This document shows positions 49,481 through 60,931 of a DNA stretch of 64,000 nt, piece by piece (position 1 is the stretch's first letter; every line of letters starts with the position of its first letter). The DNA is from Ulota crispa (Eukaryota; Streptophyta; Bryopsida; Orthotrichales; Orthotrichaceae). The notes beneath the pieces are model-generated. The model was not told where the DNA came from. It searched no databases and saw nothing but the letters and a program-made list of their open reading frames with translations. The position numbers were made by a program, and so were the translations under genes. The stretch is taken from the NCBI GenBank assembly GCA_963920765.1, contig OY987244.1:16596358-16660357 (forward strand), written 5' to 3'.

Positions 49481-50797
49481 TTTATTTGATGGCGATCGAA
49501 TGGTAGAATTTACCTCCTATTCACTGCAGTCTGGTTACGTTTTTCAGCGGCTTGAGCACCACATTAGCATGGTTCATGAGTCTTGAGCAGCTGCAGGGGT
49601 GGAGTCCTGTGAAGCAGATCTGAAATTTCGTGGTGCAGATCTGTCTTTACATTTGATGTATATTATCTGCTGGCGGGTGTATATCTGGGATTTTCATGCA
49701 AATACTGGACGCCTGGCCTTGAATGATGATCCTGGATGAAGTGAGACCTTGGGTTCTAGTTGCCTGAGATTGTTAAACCTCAGAGGGATCGTTGGGAATC
49801 TGGAGCTCTGACGAGGAGTTGATCTTTTCGTCGATAAGAAAGTGTTTCGGGTGGAGTAGACTATCAAGGTATTTCGTTGTTTAGGATGAAACCAGCGTTA
49901 GAGTAGGCTGGGTGTCGTTTGTACATTCTCTACTTTCCAATTCAAGCCTGCTGATTGCAGACGTTAGCACTGTAGATTTTTGTATCTGTATGGAAAAAAG
50001 GTTCTGGCATCTTGGCAGTTGACTTTGTTTCACATCTTGCAGGCTTTTGGTACGCTTCGGCTGTTTTTTGCCTGACATCTTCCGTTCTTTTGTATTCCAG
50101 GACACGTAGTTGTGCACGTTTAGTAGTGTAATCCAAATGAATTGATTGGGCTGGAGTTCAGTGCTCCTGACGTTGTCTTATCAATATGCATTTACTGAGT
50201 TCGTTTCAAACAGGGACAGGCACTATTTGAATCGTGATGCTCTTCAAGGGTTATGAAATAGCAAGGGCTTTACTTGAAGGGTAATGACTCGTGATGCTCC
50301 ATTCTACTTCCTGCTTTTATGTTAATTGGGGTCAAGTCATCACCTTAGCCTGCTGCTTGTTTGGAGGAATCTAGAAGTTTGTCAAGTGAACCTTCGTCAC
50401 CGAACACAGCATACTCTTGATTTTGCCATTCTAAGTTGTAAACTTTAATGTTTGTTCTCTCATCGCTGGGTGTCGTGGCGTCTGGGCAGTACAGTCAACG
50501 CCTTCGGTTTGTTTGAGAGCAATATCCAGGGAAAACTGGTAGTTACTGTAATGATAACCAGTTCTTTGCAAAAAACTGGCTTAGATGGCCAATTGTACAA
50601 AAAGAAGCTTTCTTTAGGTGGCTACTAAAAAAGGAGGACTTTTGTCCATGTGAAGATCTTCCAATTTTTTGTAATGGCATGGAGCATATTTGGTAGTGAC
50701 TAGTGTGATTCTATTAGTAGTAGTTGCTTGAGCTTAACTCAAAGTTCTCATGCTTGGTATGCCATGGTTTTAACCTTTGTTGCTGTAATTTATCTTT
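49481..50797 (+). other. 3' UTR and downstream flank of the HUA2-like gene
   Basis: Sequence after the TAA stop keeps a genic base composition to about 50150, consistent with a long 3' UTR. No further gene or repeat is recognised up to the foldback element. Confidence 0.45.
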
Positions 50798-51102
50798 GGA
50801 AAAATTTGATGGTTACCCCTGAAGTTTGCGATATTTGTACTGATGCCCTTGGTTTTTCAGAAATTGCACAAATACCCTCGGATTGTAATCTTGAGACATT
50901 TGTTCTATCGTGCACGCCATTTCTTTCTCCCATTGTGCGCATGCTGCAACAGGAGAGAAGCGGCATGCGCACAAAGGGAGAAGGAAGCGATGTGCACAAT
51001 CCTGAAAATTGCATTCCTTCCAAGGGTATTTGTGCAATTTCTGAAAAACTAAGGGCATCGGTACAAATATCGTAAACTTCAGGGGTATCCATCAAATTTT
51101 CC
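50798..51102. mobile_element. Foldback element with long inverted arms
   Basis: The ends GGAAAAATTTGATGG and CCATCAAATTTTCCC open arms of at least 85 bp, with patchier similarity to about 145 bp. The arms share the inverted blocks ACCCCTGAAGTTT, CGATATTTGTAC, TTTTTCAGAAATTGCAC and TGTGCGCATGC. The frames open on both strands are mirror images produced by the inverted repeat, not genes. The ends do not match the TTAA group. A clear target duplication could not be fixed, so the superfamily is open. Confidence 0.7.
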
Positions 51103-51272
51103 CTTTTATCAAGTTTTGATATGATTTTGTGAAACGTGAATGCACTAAGTTGAAAACATCTCTAACAGTCAGTTAAGATTAATCATGAATTGAAATGAAG
51201 AGATGGAGCAGGCCAGAGGTAGAAAATTGAGGCAGCGGGTTCATTCGGTTGAGTTCTATCATAGCCGGTTAA

Positions 51273-51482
51273 TCCCTAAAGGGCCCTTGGCCTCTGGAGC
51301 CGTACCAAATACGGTCGCAACCAATATTCAGAAGTTTGAATCAGTTGAAAATTAAGTGTTACAACCATACATATTGAAGGGTTGTATGATGGTGGGTGCA
51401 GAAAAAAATTTGGAAATCCCTCAAAACTCAAATACGTCTGTATATACAACCACAAAGGGCTTTTGAAGTTGCAAAGGGGGGA
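51273..51482. mobile_element. TTAA MITE family C, copy 2 (right end decayed)
   Basis: After TTAA (51269-51272) it starts TCCCTAAAGGGCCCTTGG and then follows the copy at 39628-39851 closely (shared 'attaagtgttacaaccatac' and 'tcaaatacgt'). The right end has diverged (gggcttttgaagttgcaaag) and the closing TTAA is not recognisable. Confidence 0.75.
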
Positions 51483-52252
51483 TTCCAAACTGCTTAAACC
51501 CTAATTCTCTCCGAACCTTGAAGTGGGAGCCCCTTGCCCATCACGCTGAAGCAAGCACTTGTAGGTACAGTAATGGCAAAACCTGCGAAAGGTGCAACTT
51601 ATCCAAGACCAAGCAAAGTCAGCGGTGTCCACAATACTGGACCAAGCTGGAGTCTCACAGCAAGCTGAAGAGTACCTCAACCTGGAAATGGTGAAGCCAA
51701 GGAGAAGATTGGAGGCAGAGAAGGCACAAGTAGCATGTGAAGCTGAAGACGCAGCAGCAGCCTGAGAAGAAATGGAAAGCACAAGCAAAGTCACTAGCGC
51801 TGTGAGAGCATCATCAATCCAAGACAGGAAATGGGGTTGTAACTGCATTTCTCTTGGTGGGGGTCAATTGTGTGAGAGAATGAGGAACTTTTTGGGTTCT
51901 ATTGCAACCACAGCAACATATAATCAAGAGATGGCCCCATCAAAACAACCTACTTGGACAACAAATTTGCTAGTTTCTCAATGCCGTGTGACTTCCACTA
52001 TGTTTGTTGCTAGAATGATACGTTGCTTGCAATAGCTTGCAACTTTTGAGCAATAACTCGCAAGTACTCATGAGTGTCTTCTCTAGTGCTTGGATTTGCA
52101 AAGGGGGGTTGTAACAACGTTGGGAAGATCCCTCCAATGAAAGGGATTGCAAACTTACGAGGACAAGAATAGGTGCAAGAGCGGCCACTTCCTTGCGCCA
52201 ATCCTTGTATATGCATTGATGATGCCTTGAGGAACATAAAACCCCATATATG
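51483..52252. other. Intergenic region with an unidentified open frame
   Basis: Frames on both strands at 51501-51848 and on the minus strand at 52010-52459 are open but show no known domain. The minus-strand frame reads FAIPFIGGIFPTLLQPPF and could be a decayed coding piece. It overlaps the first hairpin below, which argues against it being real throughout. Confidence 0.3.
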
Positions 52253-52346
52253 ATCAATATGAAATTGCATGTTATGTATGGAGTGTATCTGGACCAATTC
52301 AATGTGTAGATACACTCCATTTATAACATGCAATTCCATATTGATT
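52253..52346. ncRNA. Candidate small-RNA hairpin 1 (or miniature foldback)
   Basis: Arms 52253-52292 and 52306-52346 pair over about 40 bp with about five mismatches around a 13-nt loop (shared core ATTGCATGTTAT and ATGGAGTGTATCT). The same kind of hairpin occurs again about 250 bp downstream with related arm sequence, as in clustered plant microRNA precursors or tandem MITEs. No expression evidence is available from sequence. Confidence 0.4.
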
Positions 52347-52506
52347 GAATATGAGATTATTATAATCTCTCGTTTGCCTATGAGCCCCATAGCTACTACC
52401 GCAGCAACATTACGACCTTCACTTTCACTGTTGACGAGCCTTCTTGCTTTGGGCAACAATCCTCATCACCCTCCATTGATTGCATACAAATTAGGTTGTA
52501 TGACCC

Positions 52507-52598
52507 CATATTTGAAGTTGCTTTTTATACATGGAGTGTATCTAGACCATTGTAATGTCCAAATGCATTCCATGTATAACATGCAACTTCATATTGAT
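52507..52598. ncRNA. Candidate small-RNA hairpin 2 (or miniature foldback)
   Basis: Arms 52507-52546 and 52559-52598 pair with a few mismatches and one short gap (cores GAAGTTGC and TATACATGGA). The arm sequence ATGGAGTGTATCT is shared with hairpin 1, and both are preceded by ccccatat, so the two derive from one duplicated unit of about 100 bp. Confidence 0.4.
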
Positions 52599-52619
52599 TG
52601 AAGAAGAATACTATTCTTC

Positions 52620-55600
52620 TTTTTGTTGTTGTCGCTCTTGTATTGTCAATTCTCTTCCTTAGGTTTTATCTTGCTCACCCTTAATTCCTTGTCCTTTGAA
52701 GTTCTCGAGTTGCTTTCCCGTGTGTATTAGACCTGCTCCTTTGGTCTTTGTTGTCAAGGCCGTCATTCAGCAAGCCTTGCCTTTGTTGTCATTTGTTTGT
52801 TAGGTCTGTACCTCTGATGTTCTTAAGCAAAAGACCTACCGTGTTCTGTAAATCTGTTGCATCTTTTGCCCAAGCACAAGCATGGTTATTAACATTTTGA
52901 AACTTGTTCTCGGTCATTGCACCTCAATATCAAGTGTGCCTTGTTAAAGCTCTTGGACCATAATAATACCTTGGCTAGCGTTGTCAGCTCCCTTTGCACT
53001 TGTAGGTCAAATAGGCTCTCCATCCAAGTCCTCCTCACCTTCAACAATTGTCATATCCGTGATTATGTGTAAGGCCCGTTGTCAATGTGAGTCCTTGACA
53101 ATTTTACATCAAAATCTTACAACTCCAAAAGCTCACTTACTCATAATATATATTTTCTTGATGCCTGCATTATTTTCTTAGAAAGTTGCTTTAGCTTTTT
53201 CAAGGTTTGTTGCAACTCCATTGAAAATAATCTAGAAACAATATGTTAACATTTCCAGAAACTTCATAGACAATTGGATTTATAGCTTCTTTTCCAAGTC
53301 AGCTCAAGTGAGTGAGTTGGAGCACGTGCTGCATTTCAAAGCAACAATTGCTAGCTGGCGTATACAAATTGTTTCATTGCTTCAAGAGCCATGCTCTCAC
53401 TCACGTGGCCATAGTTGCATGTGCTATATCATACACAAGCATACATCCTTCTTGCAAATGTACATTTTTGTATCGTAGATAAGTGCAACTGGCCTACAAC
53501 AACATTTGACCTTTGACCAAAATATGATCATGTTCTACTCACAAAGTGTACAATATGCAAAAACCGCTCTTTTCACATGCAAAATTAGTGCCCAAATTTC
53601 AAGTCATTGAACATAACAATTGAACTTTCTTTAAAGTCTTTGTCAAGGTTTTTCATTGTTCTAGCCCATTGCCAACCTCCAACCACCACACTCCATTGTG
53701 CAAGGAGTTTCAAGAATGATCATGAGTATGGAGCTTCAACGCTTCAAACAAAAAGGCTTTGGCAACACTTTGCAACTTTGTTCTTCATAGACCTAAATCT
53801 ATTGGGGGCAGGACTCCAATGCAAGTGGCAATCAAACCGGGAAGGGGACAAGATTTGGAGTCCTCTCATTGGTCAATTGATGGGAGAGTTTTGTCCACTA
53901 GAGCTTTCATAGTGAAGGGGACGGCCGGTAGGTAGAAACATCATTTCATCACCTACTCTTGCAAAATTTAGAGAGGAGTTCACTTGTAATGGACAAGATT
54001 TTGAGTCACCTCCCAAGGTGACTCAAAATCTTGTTCACAAAACAAAAGGCTCTCTCTATTGCTACTTTGATCTTTTTCACCAAACTTTGTTGCATTGTCT
54101 TACAAAGCTATGTGTTTCTGCCTCTTGGCAAAAAGAGGTTCACGGATGGAATTTTAAATTAGCATTTACAAAAGTTGATTAGACAAAGGTTTAGGAATTA
54201 GGCATTGCTTTAAGTAGTTCAAGAGAAGTTAAAAAAAATTAACCTACGTAAGAAGGTTTTTTCTTCTTAAAAAAAGAAAAGTGTGAGATTTTCATGTTAG
54301 GTTTGGGTTTAGTTGTTTAGGTTAGGCAGCAATGGAGGTTTTATTAGACATCTAGGGAAGTTGATAAGGCATTGGGGAGAGTAGTCCAAAACAATTTCAA
54401 AATTGTTATACATTGTTAGAAGGTTAAGTTTTTATTTTTATTTTAATGAATTTCAAAAAAATGAGCTTTTAGTGTGCATTTTAGGTCCTAGGTCTGTGAT
54501 TTATAGCAATTCATAATGGATCCAACGAACTTTTCTAAGACTCAAAACATAGAAAAGCATGAATATGTCAAAAGCCTCTTAGAGATGTTGTTTGGGGGAG
54601 AATGAGGGAGGGAGTTCATAGCCTAAATTGCTTGAGAAATAAAAAGAGATTGTAAAAAAAGTAGTAGATTATCCCTTCAAAAAACAATCTAGGATTTTAA
54701 AACAAAAACCCAAAAACAAAATAAATGTAAAACAAAGGTTAATAATCCTACAATTGAGGTACAGTTTAGACACTGACTCAAACACTGATGATAACACCAA
54801 AAGAGTACCAAATTGAAAGGAGCTTTGGATTGGCAATCTCATTCATTTGATATGAACTATGCACAAGAAGTTTAGCAACATGAAGAAGCAAGGTTGGTTA
54901 TCACAATTTTTGAAACTTTATGATTTTGCATGATTTTTTTTTATAAACTTAGATGAGTCAACTATGATTAGTGTAAAACAATTGTTTAATCCATGTTTTT
55001 CTTGTAGTGATGCATACCAAATATAGAAATTTATGCAAAACTAGAATTGTAAGAGGAGTGGACTTTTGACATTCATCATATACACATGCCAACATGATCT
55101 AGGCATTGATTTGATTGTTTTTCAATGGCACCTTAATCTAAAATACATATATAAGCTTTATTATTATTTTTAAAACCAAAAGAAGGTGAAATGCCTAACT
55201 GGTTTTATGATTTCAATTTATTAATGGTATGACCATATGAAAGAATAAATTAAGCTTTTAAAAATATGAACAAGATTTTATATTCTATATTGTTAAGTAT
55301 TCTTTCTATCTGCATTATTATACAGAGAAAGTTATATTCGTTAATTTGGGTCAAAACGGTCATTTTGGGACTTTTGAAAATTTGGGAAGATTGGGGTGAT
55401 CACCCCAAACCAAGCCCCTTTGGTACACTTGTCCTCACCTGAGAGGAGGAATTTGTGAGGGAAAAAATCTTAGTGGCTCAGATTGAACCTGATACTTTTG
55501 AATCTAGTTTGAGGTGACTATTTTAGATTGAGGTGGAGTACAAAATGTTACCTTTATTTTTTCCAAATTAACAAATATGACTTTAGAGATATTAAATTAG

Positions 55601-56009
55601 TGGGGAAAAGCTTGATTTTTTATGGTTAAGTTGAATTATCACTGTGCTAAGGTGATGCTGAATTATGAAATTGAATTGAAATATCCTATTTATTAGTAAA
55701 TAAGAGAAATTTATTTTGGATTTCATACAAGTTTTTTTAGTGCACATAATACATATAAACCAATCACAATGCATTCTTTTGTTTTGTACTTAGTATAATT
55801 TGTGTTTGTGATGTTTATCAGGTGTGGACAATTGGGGTGTTTTGCACATCTACATTGTTTTTGTTTGTCTTAATTTTGATTATAGTAGCAACGCATGCTG
55901 TAAAAAGTGGAAAAAATAATATGATGATTAAAAGGCGGATTACAATATGAATAGCATATACAATGCAAAATCATCAAAGTTTAAGTATTACACATAAACA
56001 TAAGGATTT
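52620..56009. other. Intergenic region, no recognised gene
   Basis: A plus-strand frame at 53607-53912 is open for 101 codons without a known domain. A tight hairpin lies at 53993-54034 (listed separately) and a perfect 18-bp palindrome, TTGGGGTGATCACCCCAA, at 55391-55408. The rest is AT-rich and featureless to my reading. Confidence 0.45.
53993..54034. repeat. Perfect 19-bp hairpin with a 4-nt loop
   Basis: ACAAGATTTTGAGTCACCT (53993-54011) is followed after ccca by its exact complement (54016-54034). A weaker copy of the arm, acaagatttggagtc, lies near 53850. No poly-T follows and no gene is adjacent, so a terminator role is not supported. Confidence 0.8.
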
Positions 56010-56315
56010 ATGCATGAGCGTGCTAATGTGTTAAAACATGTTCATGCTAGTGCAAATGGTAAGGATCCTAATATTCAAGAACCTAAAGGTGAGAAACCTA
56101 TTGATGAGAGTGTAAAAGTTCATGTGAACATTGATAGTACTTCTCCAGTACATGTTGGGAAAAAAATAAAGAAGATGGCAACACAACAAGCAATTTTGGT
56201 GATAGATGAAGAGGCCATGAAGCTTACGCAAACTATGAAGGACTTTGAAGCTGCAAAGTTGATTTTTTTGCAAGGAATGCTGGCAATCATGAATGATTTG
56301 GTGAATAAGATATAG
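56010..56315 (+). CDS. Short open frame of unknown function, possibly a transposon-derived C-terminal fragment
   Basis: It encodes 101 residues, polar at first (KDPNIQEPKGEKPIDESVK), then a helical Lys/Ala/Glu/Leu end (DFEAAKLIFLQGMLAIMNDL). The helical tail resembles the C-termini of trihelix or Myb/SANT-like accessory proteins of Harbinger elements, but the similarity is only in style. It lies about 1.2 kb outside the Harbinger element and 0.9 kb left of family B copy 3. No splice partners could be assigned. Confidence 0.25.
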   Translation: MHERANVLKHVHASANGKDPNIQEPKGEKPIDESVKVHVNIDSTSPVHVGKKIKKMATQQAILVIDEEAMKLTQTMKDFEAAKLIFLQGMLAIMNDLVNKI

Positions 56316-57220
56316 CCACAACTTTGTTTTTCTACACAAATGTTTAGTGCCATGCGATTGTATCCACATTTTGCAAGTTTTGGTCTCTCACTACCTCTTT
56401 TGCATTGTTTTGTGTTTTTATTGGATTTTATTTTATAAAGGTATTTCCAAATTTGGTTCATCAAGCTTGTGGAGATGATACCACCTAAAAAAGTGATATT
56501 ATTTTGCACTTTAGTTGCTTTTGTCATGCACATGTGAAGACATGTGTGCTATGTGCGCAAACAAAATTCAGTATTCACTTAGGATCACAATATAATTAAT
56601 TTTTCTTGAAGTCTATCAAGTGAATCAATCATAGCAAAAATGACACAGTCAATGCACCTATACCCATCATGTTTAGCACTGAACACACTCTTGGGGTTAA
56701 AAGGTTTAGGAACAAGTTCTCACATCTTTGTTTTGTCTCAATTGATAGATAAAATTGCAAAAATTTGTAGTGAATTTAATTCTCAATACTACATATTTTC
56801 TAGTTCCAATTTTGTGTATGATATAATATTAGATTACAAAAACATAATCACATAAAAAACCAATAATACATATGTCTGCAAAACTACAAAAAATGAAAAA
56901 ATATGGCAAATTATCTAAGCAACAATTTTTTTTTATGAGCTTAGCAAACGTATGAATTGCTAAAGGAACTTTAAAATTGAAGTAAATTAAGGCCCTCAAT
57001 CAATTAAAATTTAAAAATAGTTGTTATTCTCCACCAAATCTAAATCATAATTTAGTGCAGAGCACTTTAAAAATATAAAATTCATAACCTTTCCGTCTTA
57101 ATTCCTTCCATCCAAACTACCATAGCATTGAAAAATATTAGTATAGTTCCCTAATAACAATTGATATTTATTTCTTTTTTTGCACTAAATCATAACAAGT
57201 TTTCCTCTATGGTGAATGAA
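56316..57220. other. AT-rich intergenic stretch
   Basis: No gene or repeat is recognised between the short open frame and the start of family B copy 3. Confidence 0.4.
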
Positions 57221-58439
57221 CCCTTAATGGACCAATTAGCATTGTTTGGCAACACAACAATTTTGCAAATGCTAATATTTATAGAAAAATGAACATAACC
57301 CCACAAGAATTTAAATTACGTGCATTTAAGGAGTAGCTTTTCAATGTAACAACTTTCAAACCATTTCAATTTATAGAAAAGAGTTATGATAGAAAACATA
57401 ATTATATTTGCTTGTAGGATAGCACAAGTAGAACGGGAAGTAGAACTATTAACATTGGAACTCAAAATTACAAAGCTTGCCCAAATGTTGAGGGACTGGG
57501 CTATTTCATTAGGCCCACGCACATGTGGGCATAAACTGGTCGGACAGTGTGGAGCTGATGGGGCTCTTTTTGGTGCCAAACAAGCACATGCACCCGCAAA
57601 CATCCAGTTGCGTCTAGTTTTTGCCTCCCCCCCCCCTCGCCTTGATTACCCCGCCAGCCTAGGGATTTTACCTGTTATGCTGCTCCATTCATTTTTATTG
57701 TTTTTGTGTTCAAGTTCAAGTTCAGCCCTTGCAGCTTGGAGCTCTCTATTGCAGGTTTAGGGTAGGACCTCCTTTTGCAGATTCTATCATGTTTTTGTCA
57801 CGTATTCTTAAATTTTATTCTCTAGTTTTTGTTTTTGTTTTGTTCATTATTTGTTTATCATTTTTTTAATGAAGTTCTATTACTGTAAGAATCTTGAAAC
57901 AGAGTAGAGAGTATGCAATTCTCATGATGCATTTTAAGGCCATAATTTCCATTATGCAATTTCTAGTTTCAACTTTAGAATTGGTATTACAATGTTCGTG
58001 TGCATTAACATAGTGCTCTCTATTTTCTTTTGTGATGTAGGTGCTTCTATGCAACAATGGGCCCTTCTTTTGTTGGTGCAGTTCCAATTATGTGGATGCT
58101 TCTGTCAATGCTAGGAGGCAATTTCACAATGCCACTTACAACTCTATAGTACCATTCCCTATCTTCGGCTCCCCAAGGTCAACAAGGATGTTGTCCATGA
58201 ACACTACAAGTTTCATACACTTTCTACCTATTCTATGCTTCATAGTTGCACATAATGTTTATTCCCCAAAGGTGTGGTGGGTGATTCCCATGCAAGAAAC
58301 TCATTGGAAGGACATTGAACCGTTAATTTGGGCAGCAACTTGAGAATATGTTTTATTGGAATCACATGGAAAACTATAGAATGAGCCCTCAAGCGTGAGA
58401 TGAATTAGTTGCTCTTTTAACACCTTATGTGCAATCAGA

Positions 58440-59346
58440 AATCATAAACCCTGTTAAGCCCTAATTGGAGATCAAAAAGATTGTTGCTGTAGTACTGTAC
58501 AAGTTTGCTCATGGTTTATTTCTAAACATTATGACCAATCGCTTCCAAATTGGAAGTTCCACCGTTTGCAAGTATGTACACATAGTCTCTGACATCCTTT
58601 GTGACAGAAACAAGTTGTTTAGTACATGTATTAGCATACCCTCAAGAGAACGATTGGAAGGTATCATTGATGACTTTGAGCACCTCTTAGGCTTACCTAA
58701 CATTTGCAGTGCTATTAATAGAACACATATTCCTCTCTCTACTTGACCAGATAAAAGTGTCACCCCTTCACAAAGTAATTTCTTCAATAGAAAGAAGTTC
58801 CATTCTATTGTTGTACAAGCTGTGTGTGATGCAAACAAGATTTTATGGATTGTGTGCATAGGTCAACCTGGTGGAGTTCACAATGGCGGGCAATTCAAGG
58901 TCTCAAGCTTATATAGAAACCTTCAAAGTTGGGCTATTCTCCAGGCGCTAGCCATGGATGTTTAGGGGACATTGTGCACTCCATATTTGATAGGTGATTA
59001 TGCCTATCCAATCTGCACTTGTTTGCAGAAGAACTATAGGCCTACATGGGATGAAGAGAAGAAGAGATACAATAGTTCTATGAACTCTGACAAGGTCATC
59101 ATAGAGAATGCATTTAGTGCTCTTGAGAATAGATGATGTGTTCTTAGGAACTTTAAATCTAGAGCAGACAGGGCGGCAAGGATCACCGTAGCTTGTTGTT
59201 GGCTACACAACTTTTATGAGCAACGGAACTTCCCACGGCCAGGAGGTCATAATGCACAAGTTCTTGATAATGCGCGTGGATTTGGGCATGTTAGGCTCCC
59301 AACCATCATGAGGCAGAGAGAGCAAAAAAAGAAGGCAAGGTTTTGA
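58440..59346 (+). pseudogene. Harbinger transposase pseudogene (DDE_Tnp_4, ALP1/HARBI1-like)
   Basis: The N-terminal helix-turn-helix part reads VVLYKFAHGLFLNIMTNRF and STVCKYVHIVSDIL. The DDE part reads ICSAINRTHIPL (first Asp site, here Asn in place of AID), FHSIVVQAVCDANKILW, GQPGGVHNGGQF (usually a GSxHD pattern), LIGDYAYP (second Asp present) and VIIENAFSALE (Glu present), ending in ARITVACCWLHNFYE and a basic tail, KKKARF. At least three in-frame stops interrupt it. The open stretch 58041-58343 upstream may be its first exon but carries no clear motif. The loss of one catalytic residue and the stops make it inactive. Confidence 0.85.
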
Positions 59347-59885
59347 GAGATAAGTTATTTCAATAGTAGATTCTTCAAAACCTTCATTCGTGAAACCCAT
59401 TCCTTATAAACATTGTCATGAATTTGACAAACCTTGCTGTTTCCATTTTTTGCTACTCAAAATTTTGTGGTCATTCTCTTTTAAAGCAATGATATATGTT
59501 TAAAGTTGATTCATGAATTTGCATAACATGGATTACCTAGTTTATCTATTGTTTTGCTTTGCAACTTCACTTCGATGCTTTTACTTTCATAAATATATAT
59601 TAAAGTAAAGGTAAAACACTATAATTGAAGTAATGATTGAGATGCACGTTGTAACACCTTAACTTAGGTTTTTTGTATTTATAAACTTGTCTTTTACTTT
59701 GAAACTTTAGTTTTCTGCTTGTGCTTTGATAATTATGTAGTAAAGTAAAAGAATCATTTTTACATATTTTGGTGCAATCTCTAACAATGTATTCAAGAAT
59801 ATATATTTTTCTACTCAATATTTTTTGCTTACCTCTTTTCTTTCTTGCGTTACAAATTCATAAGTTTTTCAAAATATAAGTCGTA

Positions 59886-60931
59886 ATGGCCAAAGGAGAG
59901 CCTTCAAATGCCCTCCAAGAAGAAAAGGGGAAAAAGAGAAAAGTAGTTAGGAAGTGGACTAAGGAGCCTCTAAGCTTTCTTTTGGCCTTCATTAGAAAGA
60001 TGTTGATAGAAATTGGCCATGATAGTAAATTTTCATTGGATAATTGGAGGAGTTTCACAAACACGCTGAATGAAGCATTTCCAAACAAGGTTCAATGAGA
60101 GTTGCAGCAATGTTGGTATAAGTACAACACCATGAGAACAAAGTACAAGGAGGAGAAGTGGAAGATTGGAGAGACTGGAGATGCTCCATCAATGTGGCCA
60201 TGGTATAGTTTTTTTGACGATTTGTTCAACAACACCGCAAATGTAGAAGGTAATTGATTCTTTGCATACTTTTAAAATAGAATCATTTAAGATACTTTGT
60301 TTGTAATTTATTTTTACTACAATTTGATTGCTCTATTCCCTTGTATATTCTACAAGTGTACCAGGTGATTGCAATCAAGGCCATATCAATAGAGTTATTT
60401 ATAACATAAGCAATGAAAAGGAAGGCCCCATATTGGATCTGCCATGAACACTTTGGTTAGGGACCCAAATGCTAGATCCTCCAATATCCCAATCTCCCCT
60501 TGTACACTAGCAAAACAACAACCACATGCTCTAGGGCAATTGAATTAGAGCGCCACAAAGCGTAGAAGAAGGGGGCCTACCAACGATCCATCCATGGTGT
60601 CGATTTTCAAGAAGTTATTAGAAAGTATGTTACAATTCTAGAGAGACGGCTTAGAGGTATCCAAGAAAAATTTAGAACTTTAGCGCAACTCTTTGGAGAA
60701 TGATGAGCGCAAGAGAAAACATGAAGCGCACACAAAAGACATGAACATGCAACTCTAGAGAGACTTGCACCAAGAACAAATGCAAGTGGCAAGGGAAATT
60801 CAAAGGGATGTGCATCAACAACAGTTTCAAGTTGCTAACATGCTTGCAAATGCAATGATGGCTTTAGTTCCTCGACCGGCTCCTCCGCAAGGACCCCCTC
60901 TACCTCCACCTCCATCCCCTCCTCAACCTTG
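59886..60931 (+). pseudogene. Myb/SANT-like accessory gene of the Harbinger element
   Basis: It begins at ATG 59886 with a basic lead (KGKKRKVVRKWTKE), then a trihelix-like Myb/SANT domain (DNWRSFTNTLNEAFPNKVQ, a single TGA at 60096-60098, then ELQQCWYKYNTMRTKYKEE) and the motif SMWPWYSFFDDLF ending NVEG before a splice donor near 60250. A later part (about 60600-60931) encodes a Gln-rich helical region (QVAREIQRDVHQQQFQVAN) and a Pro-rich end, PPQGPPLPPPPSPPQP. These proteins bind the transposon ends and bring the transposase to the nucleus. Apart from the TGA the Myb part is well preserved. Confidence 0.7.

Noticed and set aside
50728-51095. Pair of similar proteins on opposite strands
   Set aside because: The similarity arises from the long inverted arms of the foldback element at 50798-51102.
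56010-56315. Assignment as a Harbinger Myb/SANT protein
   Set aside because: It lacks the Trp-rich SANT signature, lies outside the Harbinger borders and resembles the family only in its helical tail.
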